In this document: positions 14,385-18,543 of the stretch, piece after piece
How the letters are laid out: each line of letters starts with the position of its first letter
Position numbering within the stretch: the first letter of the stretch is position 1
Assembly: GCA_965368815.1 (NCBI GenBank)
Contig: CBDUOH010000042.1
Coordinates: 1-18,543 of the forward strand
Length of the DNA stretch: 18,543 bases
Direction: 5' to 3'
Source: UBA5794 sp965368815
GTDB taxonomy: Bacteria > Actinomycetota > Acidimicrobiia > Spongiisociales > UBA5794
The notes under the pieces: model-generated
The model's input: only the letters and a program-made list of their open reading frames with translations
What the model was told of the DNA's origin: nothing
Database searches by the model: none
Translations under genes and position numbers: made by a program

Positions 14385-14765
14385 CTAGTTCCGACGTGCG
14401 AGCGAGTCCCTGATCTCGGCGAGGAGCTCGACCTCGGTCGGGCCCGGATCCTCTTCTGGCTCATCCGATGCGCCCATCGCACGGAACGCGTTGTAGGGCT
14501 TGACGATGAACAGGAACACCGCTGCAGCGACCAAGAGGAAGCTCACGACGGCGGTCACGAACGATCCGACGAGGATCTCGGAACCGTTGATGTCCACAAT
14601 CACCGTGTCGAAGCTCGGTTCTCCGAACGGAATCGCCACGAGTGGCATCAGGACGTGCTCGACGAGCGACCCGACCAGCGCCGTGAAGGCCGCGCCGATG
14701 ATGAAGCCAACGGCAAGATCGATCATGTTGCCCTTGGAGATGAAGTCCTTGAATTCCTGAATCAT
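14385..14765 (-). CDS. mscL: Large-conductance mechanosensitive channel MscL
   Basis: This 126-aa membrane protein matches MscL closely in length and motif order. It has the amphipathic N-terminus MIQEFKDFISKGNMIDLAVG, TM1 about 15-42 (AVGFIIGAAFTALVGSLVEHVLMP), a periplasmic loop (about 45-67, VDINGSEI), TM2 about 68-90 (FVTAVVSFLLVAAAVFLFIVKP), and a cytoplasmic helix TEVELLAEIRDSLARR at the C-terminus. It forms a homopentamer that opens under membrane tension to release solutes in osmotic downshock. The ATG at 14765 has AAAGGG 7 nt upstream. It is divergent from the rhodanese gene, with element B between. Confidence 0.97.
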   Translation of the reverse strand: MIQEFKDFISKGNMIDLAVGFIIGAAFTALVGSLVEHVLMPLVAIPFGEPSFDTVIVDINGSEILVGSFVTAVVSFLLVAAAVFLFIVKPYNAFRAMGASDEPEEDPGPTEVELLAEIRDSLARRN

Positions 14766-14793
14766 GAAATGCCCTTTCTCGGTCCTGATGCCA

Positions 14794-14799
14794 AGCGTA
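14794..14799 (-). promoter_or_regulatory. Possible -10 box of mscL
   Basis: TACGCT on the minus strand fits TAnnnT and lies 28 nt upstream of the ATG at 14765; the same hexamer precedes the MFS gene. No clear -35. Confidence 0.3.
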
Positions 14800-14881
14800 C
14801 CCGCTCGAATCCAACGCTGCTTGGGTCCCGGACCGCGGGCGATTGCGCACGTCGGCGGTAGCAGGCATGCACCCGTCGTTA

Positions 14882-15042
14882 CGCGTACCCTGGGTTGTAC
14901 GACCACGGAAACATGGTGCTGGAGCCCACGGAATGAACACGAGGGGCATCCATCGGGCCGATGGCAGGGGGATCGGTGTGCATTGCCCCATTCTGTGGGC
15001 CTGAATACCACGAAAACATGGTCGTACAACCCAGGGTACGCG
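14882..15042. repeat. Palindromic intergenic element, copy B
   Basis: This 161-bp element has the same plan as copy A at 4923-5085. The outer 24-bp arms (14882-14905 and 15019-15042) are perfect complements and read CGCGTACCC, T, GGGTTGT, A, CGACCA. They differ from copy A at arm positions 10 and 18, and both arms of each copy carry the matching base. Each arm contains a small hairpin (ACCACG-4 nt-CATGGT; the left loop is GAAA). The inner inverted repeat (AGCCCACGGAAT against ATTCTGTGGGC) is slightly imperfect. The centre is homologous to that of copy A with small indels. It ends 42 bp before the rhodanese start. Confidence 0.9.
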
Positions 15043-15046
15043 CCGT

Positions 15047-15075
15047 TTGGGAGTCCACCTGGGGTGACGTAGAGT
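15047..15075 (+). promoter_or_regulatory. Putative promoter of rhodanese-recQ
   Basis: TTGGGA (15047-15052, 4 of 6 to TTGACA), a 17-bp spacer, and TAGAGT (15070-15075) ending 8 nt before the ATG at 15084. It begins 4 bp after element B. A leaderless or near-leaderless transcript is expected. Confidence 0.5.
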
Positions 15076-15083
15076 CGGTGCGC

Positions 15084-15518
15084 ATGGGAAGTGATCGGGT
15101 GCATCAGACGATTGGGGGGATGCTTGCCGACGCCCGGGCACGGCTCGACCGTATCCATCCCGAGGACTTCGAGGCGGCGGTCGCAGCAGGTGCATTGGTC
15201 ATCGACGTGCGGGATTCGGCCCTCCGAGCAACCCAGGGACCGCTCGAAGGGGCACTCGCAATCGACCTGACGATCCTCGAATGGAGGGTCGCCCCGTCGA
15301 GCAGGAACCGCATCGTCGATGTGGGCCCCGGGCAACGAGTGATCCTGGTCTGCAACGAGGGATACAGCTCGTCGCTGGCGGCTGCTCGGCTCCAGGATCT
15401 TGGTGTGGATGGGGCGACCGACCTCATCGGTGGCATCACCGCGCTCCGGGAGTTTCAGGCAAATACCGAGGGGCAGGCCGACGCCCGATCCACACCGTAT
15501 CCTTCCGCAGGTGAGTGA
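15084..15518 (+). CDS. Rhodanese-like sulfurtransferase domain protein
   Basis: This 144-aa protein is a single rhodanese domain. It has GALVIDVRDSALRATQG (36-52), then the active-site loop CNEGYSSSLAA (C90), then LGVDGATDLIGGITALREF (106-124). The family moves sulfane sulfur from thiosulfate or other donors through a Cys persulfide in the cytoplasm. The six-residue loop after C90 is of the size seen in sulfurtransferases rather than Cdc25-like phosphatases. The ATG at 15084 lies 8 nt after TAGAGT. The 3' end overlaps the recQ GTG start by 8 bp, so the two genes may be co-transcribed; a functional link between them is not obvious. Confidence 0.9.
   Translation: MGSDRVHQTIGGMLADARARLDRIHPEDFEAAVAAGALVIDVRDSALRATQGPLEGALAIDLTILEWRVAPSSRNRIVDVGPGQRVILVCNEGYSSSLAAARLQDLGVDGATDLIGGITALREFQANTEGQADARSTPYPSAGE
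15498..15503 (+). promoter_or_regulatory. Possible internal -10 box for recQ
   Basis: TATCCT fits TAnnnT and ends 7 nt before the GTG at 15511, inside the rhodanese coding sequence. It could give a separate leaderless recQ transcript. Confidence 0.35.
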
Positions 15519-17178
15519 CCGAGACGATCAACGCCCTTTCAGCGACACCCCACCCATGGACGACGACGGGTATTGGGATGCGCTCGCAGGGGACATGGAC
15601 GCAGGTTCGAACCGGTCACAGACCGCGACTCGCACCGTGCAAGCCAAGTTGATCCCCGACCGTGACCCTGTGGTCGTGTCCGACGGACAGCTCCACGCCG
15701 AGCTCAAGAACATCTTCGGCTACGACCAGTTCCGACGGGGCCAGCAGGAGGTCATCGAATCGGTTCTCGCACAGAACGATTGCCTCGCGGTGATGCCGAC
15801 CGGGTCAGGCAAGTCACTGACGTACCAGCTTGCCTCCCGACTTCTCGGCGGCACCACCCTTGTCATATCGCCACTGATCGCCCTGATGAAGGACCAGGTG
15901 GACGCCGCCACCGAGGCAGGCATATCGGCGACCTTCCTCAACTCGAGCATCGAGTGGGAGGAGCGGTCCGAGCGGATCGAACGGCTCAAACGGGGTGAGT
16001 ATCAACTCGTGTACGCGGCGCCAGAGGGCTTGGTGGCATCGATCGGTCCGGTGCTCGACCAGACCGACCTCCGGCTCGTGGCCGTGGACGAGGCGCACTG
16101 CATCAGCCAATGGGGGCACGACTTCCGCCCCGCGTACCGCCAGTTCGCCGACATCAAGACCCGATGGGGTGTCCCGGTGCTCGCCCTCACCGCGACGGCA
16201 ACCGAGCGCGTCCAGCAGGACATCGCAATCCAACTCAACCTTGCCGATCCGCTCGTCGTCAAGACGTCCTTCTTCCGCCGGAACCTCCGCATCCATGCGT
16301 TCAAGAAGGGCGGCGAGGGTGCCGAGCAGATCAAGGTGAAGGACTCGATCGGCAAGATCTGTCTGGACCGCAAGGGCGAATCGGGGATCATCTACACGCT
16401 TTCCCGCAAGAGTGCCGACTCAACCGCAAAGTACCTCCGATCGCTCGGCGTCAACGCGGCGTCGTATCACGCCGGACTCGAATCGGAACAGCGAACGAAG
16501 GTGCAGGACGACTTCATCCGTGACGACGTCAACGTCGTGTGCGCCACCGTGGCATTCGGCATGGGGATCGACAAGTCCAACGTCCGATTCGTGATCCACC
16601 GAGACATGCCAAAGTCGATCGAGGGTTACTACCAGGAGATCGGCCGTGCCGGCAGGGACGGGCTCGACTCGGATTGCTACCTGTTCTACTCGTGGGCCGA
16701 CGTCATCCAGCTCGAACGGATGGTGTCGGGCAGTGGCGACCGTTCCGAGAAGCAGCAGGTGCGCCGGATGTTCAACTACTCCGAGATGACCAAGTGCCGC
16801 CACCTCGGTCTTGCGTGGTATTTCGGCGAGGAGATCGATCGCTGCGAGACGAGCTGTGACAATTGCACGGACTTCGGTGTCGATCTGCAGTCCATGGCCA
16901 CGCCACGGGGGAGAACGATGGCGTCTTCCACCGCTCCCATGGATCTGTCCGATGCAGACGAAGAGCTGTTCGATCACCTCCGCACGTTGCGCAAACAGCT
17001 CGCCGATTCCCGTGGCGTGCCGGCATACGTCGTGTTCAACGATGCGACATTGCGGGCAATGGCCAAGGCCAAACCTCGCTCTGAGTCCGAGTTCCTGAGC
17101 CTTCCCGGTGTCGGGGCCGCAAAGCTCGAGACCTACGGTGCGGTGTTCCTCGAAGCGATAGCAGACATCGCAGGCTGA
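15511..17178 (+). CDS. recQ: RecQ-family ATP-dependent DNA helicase without RQC winged helix
   Basis: This 555-aa protein is a 3'-5' superfamily 2 helicase for recombination and repair. An extra N-terminal region (1-57) precedes the core. Seen: the RecQ motif 0 FGYDQFRRGQQE (69-80), Walker A MPTGSGKS (95-102), DEAH (193-196), TATAT (227-231), the second RecA lobe with YHAGLESEQR (319-328) and VAFGMGIDKSNVRFVIH (347-363), and motif VI QEIGRAGRDG (375-384). Four cysteines (C429, C445, C449, C452) form the zinc site. Only about 28 residues then lead to an HRDC domain (about 483-552, ending LPGVGAAKLETYG), so the RQC winged helix is absent. The GTG at 15511 overlaps the rhodanese end by 8 bp; an ATG at 15556 is an alternative start. 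Confidence 0.92.
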   Translation: MSDRDDQRPFSDTPPMDDDGYWDALAGDMDAGSNRSQTATRTVQAKLIPDRDPVVVSDGQLHAELKNIFGYDQFRRGQQEVIESVLAQNDCLAVMPTGSGKSLTYQLASRLLGGTTLVISPLIALMKDQVDAATEAGISATFLNSSIEWEERSERIERLKRGEYQLVYAAPEGLVASIGPVLDQTDLRLVAVDEAHCISQWGHDFRPAYRQFADIKTRWGVPVLALTATATERVQQDIAIQLNLADPLVVKTSFFRRNLRIHAFKKGGEGAEQIKVKDSIGKICLDRKGESGIIYTLSRKSADSTAKYLRSLGVNAASYHAGLESEQRTKVQDDFIRDDVNVVCATVAFGMGIDKSNVRFVIHRDMPKSIEGYYQEIGRAGRDGLDSDCYLFYSWADVIQLERMVSGSGDRSEKQQVRRMFNYSEMTKCRHLGLAWYFGEEIDRCETSCDNCTDFGVDLQSMATPRGRTMASSTAPMDLSDADEELFDHLRTLRKQLADSRGVPAYVVFNDATLRAMAKAKPRSESEFLSLPGVGAAKLETYGAVFLEAIADIAG

Positions 17179-17224
17179 ACGAACAGCCACGACGGCCCAG
17201 CACTGGCTGGATCCCTACCGGTGG

Positions 17225-17230
17225 TACGGT
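17225..17230 (+). promoter_or_regulatory. Putative -10 box of the amidohydrolase gene (leaderless)
   Basis: TACGGT fits TAnnnT and ends 6 nt before the ATG at 17237. No Shine-Dalgarno lies between. It sits in the 58-bp gap after recQ. Confidence 0.5.
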
Positions 17231-17236
17231 CTTCCC

Positions 17237-18543
17237 ATGAAAATCTGGATCTGGGCGCTCACGTTCGTGGTGCTCGTCACGGCGTGCGATTCGGCTGGGG
17301 ACGCCACGACTTCGACCGCTGACGAAACGACGACCACCGTTCCCGCCACCTCTACGACGGCACCCCCACCTGTTGACACCACCACGACCGTGACGGTGAC
17401 CCCGAGCGACGCAGCCGATGTCGTGTTCGTCGGCGGCGAGGTCGTGACGATGGATGCATCGCTCGGCACTCTCGAAGCTCTCGCTGTCAAGGACGATGTC
17501 ATCGTTGCGGTCGGGAGCCGTTCGGACATCGAGGCGCTGATCGGCCCTGACACCGTGGTCGTCGAACTCGACGGTCGGGCGATCGCACCGGGTTTCGTCG
17601 ATCCCCACACCCACATCTTGTCCGACTTCGGAGACTTCGCAGCCGGTCAGGCCGCCGCACTCGCCGTCGGGATCACGTCGCTGGGTGACGGGTCGGTGGA
17701 GCCCAACGTGTATGACGCATTTGTGTCAGCAGCGGCGTCGGGAGAACTGCGGATCCGCACAAGCATGTACCTCACCCGCACCGATCCCTGCGGGGAAGAC
17801 ATGGGCGATTGGTACACCGCATATCCCGCGGGGTCGACGCCCGAGGACCGTCTCCGGGTCGCCGGTGTCAAGATCTTCGACGATGGGGGAACCTGTGGTC
17901 CTCCCGCCCTGTCGGAGACGTTCGCAGAAGGTTTCGAACCCGGCACGCCGTTCAATTCCGTTGCTGCGTTGGCCGAGTGGATCGGCAAGGCAGATGCCGC
18001 CGGATACCAGGTCGTCGTGCACGCGATCGGTGACCTGGCGATCCGCGACGCTCAGGACGCCTACGAACAGGTGATCGGTACCAACGGGAACCCCCTTCGG
18101 CATCGGATCGACCACAACGCCATCCCTGCCCCCGACATCGTGGCCCGATACGGAGAACTCGGTTTGATTCCGTTGGTGTTCGCGCTGTCCGGATCCTGTG
18201 AACCGGACACGCCTTGGACGGACTTCTATCGACAGAACGGTGATCGCCCCGCCGACATCGTGAACGCCAACCCCGACGTCCCGGTCGCCTGGCACGGCGA
18301 CGACCCGTGGGTGCCACCGCTGTCGCCGATGCTCGACGTTTACTCGCTGGTCACCCGCGACGAGTTCGCCGACGACGGCTCGATCTGCACGGCTCCGGAT
18401 TGGGCCGCATCGGGGGGCGTCTCCATCGAACAGGCCTACGCCATGACGACGATCAACGCGGCCTTCGCTCTGGGTGTCGAGGACACGGTCGGGTCACTCG
18501 TACCCGGCAAGAAGGCCGACCTCGTCGTGTTGTCCGCCAACCC
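17237..18543 (+). CDS. Lipoprotein amidohydrolase, YtcJ-like (3'-truncated by window edge)
   Basis: The frame runs 435 codons to the window edge without a stop. Residues 1-17 are a lipoprotein signal (KIWIWALTFVVLVTAC, C17), followed by a Thr/Pro-rich linker (about 24-56). The rest is a metal-dependent amidohydrolase (TIM-barrel) of the YtcJ type. It has APGFVDPHTH (H124, H126), a likely carbamylated lysine in GVKIFDDGG (K212), VVHAIGD (H262), RIDHN (H293), and an acidic residue in AWHGDDPW (D355 or D356). It also shows the closing strand SLVPGKKADLVVLSAN (420-435), so little of the protein is missing. The family hydrolyses amide or related bonds with one or two metal ions; the substrate is unknown. 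It would act anchored on the outer face of the membrane. Confidence 0.9.
   Translation, partial: MKIWIWALTFVVLVTACDSAGDATTSTADETTTTVPATSTTAPPPVDTTTTVTVTPSDAADVVFVGGEVVTMDASLGTLEALAVKDDVIVAVGSRSDIEALIGPDTVVVELDGRAIAPGFVDPHTHILSDFGDFAAGQAAALAVGITSLGDGSVEPNVYDAFVSAAASGELRIRTSMYLTRTDPCGEDMGDWYTAYPAGSTPEDRLRVAGVKIFDDGGTCGPPALSETFAEGFEPGTPFNSVAALAEWIGKADAAGYQVVVHAIGDLAIRDAQDAYEQVIGTNGNPLRHRIDHNAIPAPDIVARYGELGLIPLVFALSGSCEPDTPWTDFYRQNGDRPADIVNANPDVPVAWHGDDPWVPPLSPMLDVYSLVTRDEFADDGSICTAPDWAASGGVSIEQAYAMTTINAAFALGVEDTVGSLVPGKKADLVVLSAN

Larger units (their letters stand above)
14766..15083. other. 318-bp divergent intergenic region mscL / rhodanese
   Basis: From left to right it holds the mscL leader with its ribosome-binding site, a putative mscL -10 (14794-14799), about 80 bp with nothing recognised, palindromic element B (14882-15042) and the putative rhodanese promoter (15047-15075). 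No coding region is supported. Confidence 0.7.

Noticed and set aside
4916..15195. Minus-strand open frames crossing elements A and B that share the peptide APAPCFRGRTT
   Set aside because: The similarity comes from the repeat DNA itself. Indels between the copies break the shared frame across the element, and the frames continue antisense into real genes, so a conserved small protein is not supported.
17184..17209. Hairpin CAGCCA...TGGCTG after recQ
   Set aside because: A 6-bp stem with a 14-nt loop and no U-tract is too weak to call a terminator.

Overview
The window is G+C-rich and gene-dense, with genes on both strands and gaps that are mostly tens of bases. Several traits point to an actinobacterium. 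There is a Septum_form-type lipoprotein, a SARP-type (winged helix plus BTAD) regulator, and Thr-rich linkers after lipidated or secreted N-termini. Many start codons lie only 5-8 nt behind a TAnnnT hexamer, the usual arrangement of leaderless actinobacterial mRNAs. The Thr-rich linkers suggest the class Acidimicrobiia, but that is inference. No rRNA, tRNA, CRISPR array, transposase or phage gene was seen.

Layout. Positions 1-1083 (minus) hold a 3'-truncated ATP-grasp ligase gene with no stop in the window. It is divergent from an NfuA-type Fe-S carrier (1138-1773), which converges on an M13 metallopeptidase (1786-3777). A tandem-GNAT acetyltransferase (3875-4903) follows, then palindromic element A (4923-5085), then an MFS transporter (5105-6337). 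The transporter gene overlaps, tail to tail, a two-gene minus-strand operon made of a 112-aa unknown protein and a septum-formation-like lipoprotein. A 927-aa membrane protein (7290-10073) has a large outer domain, one clear membrane helix and a tail holding a duplicated Cys/coiled-coil module.

Positions 10143-14310 form a redox/regulatory block. On the minus strand are an alpha/beta-hydrolase fused to a SARP-type regulator, a cupin and a cupredoxin-like lipoprotein. On the plus strand, from a shared 68-bp promoter region, is a phytoene-desaturase-like FAD oxidoreductase. Upstream of the cupin are two 8-bp direct repeats exactly 11 bp apart, placed 8 bp before a -10-like hexamer, which is the classic SARP operator geometry. 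mscL (14385-14765), palindromic element B (14882-15042), a rhodanese, a RecQ helicase without its usual winged-helix domain, and a truncated lipoprotein amidohydrolase (17237-18543) finish the window.

The strongest candidates for something undescribed are three. The first is the pair of ~160-bp palindromic elements whose arms co-vary. The second is the hydrolase-SARP/cupin/cupredoxin/FAD-oxidoreductase cassette with its putative operator. The third is the 927-aa protein with its duplicated domain.
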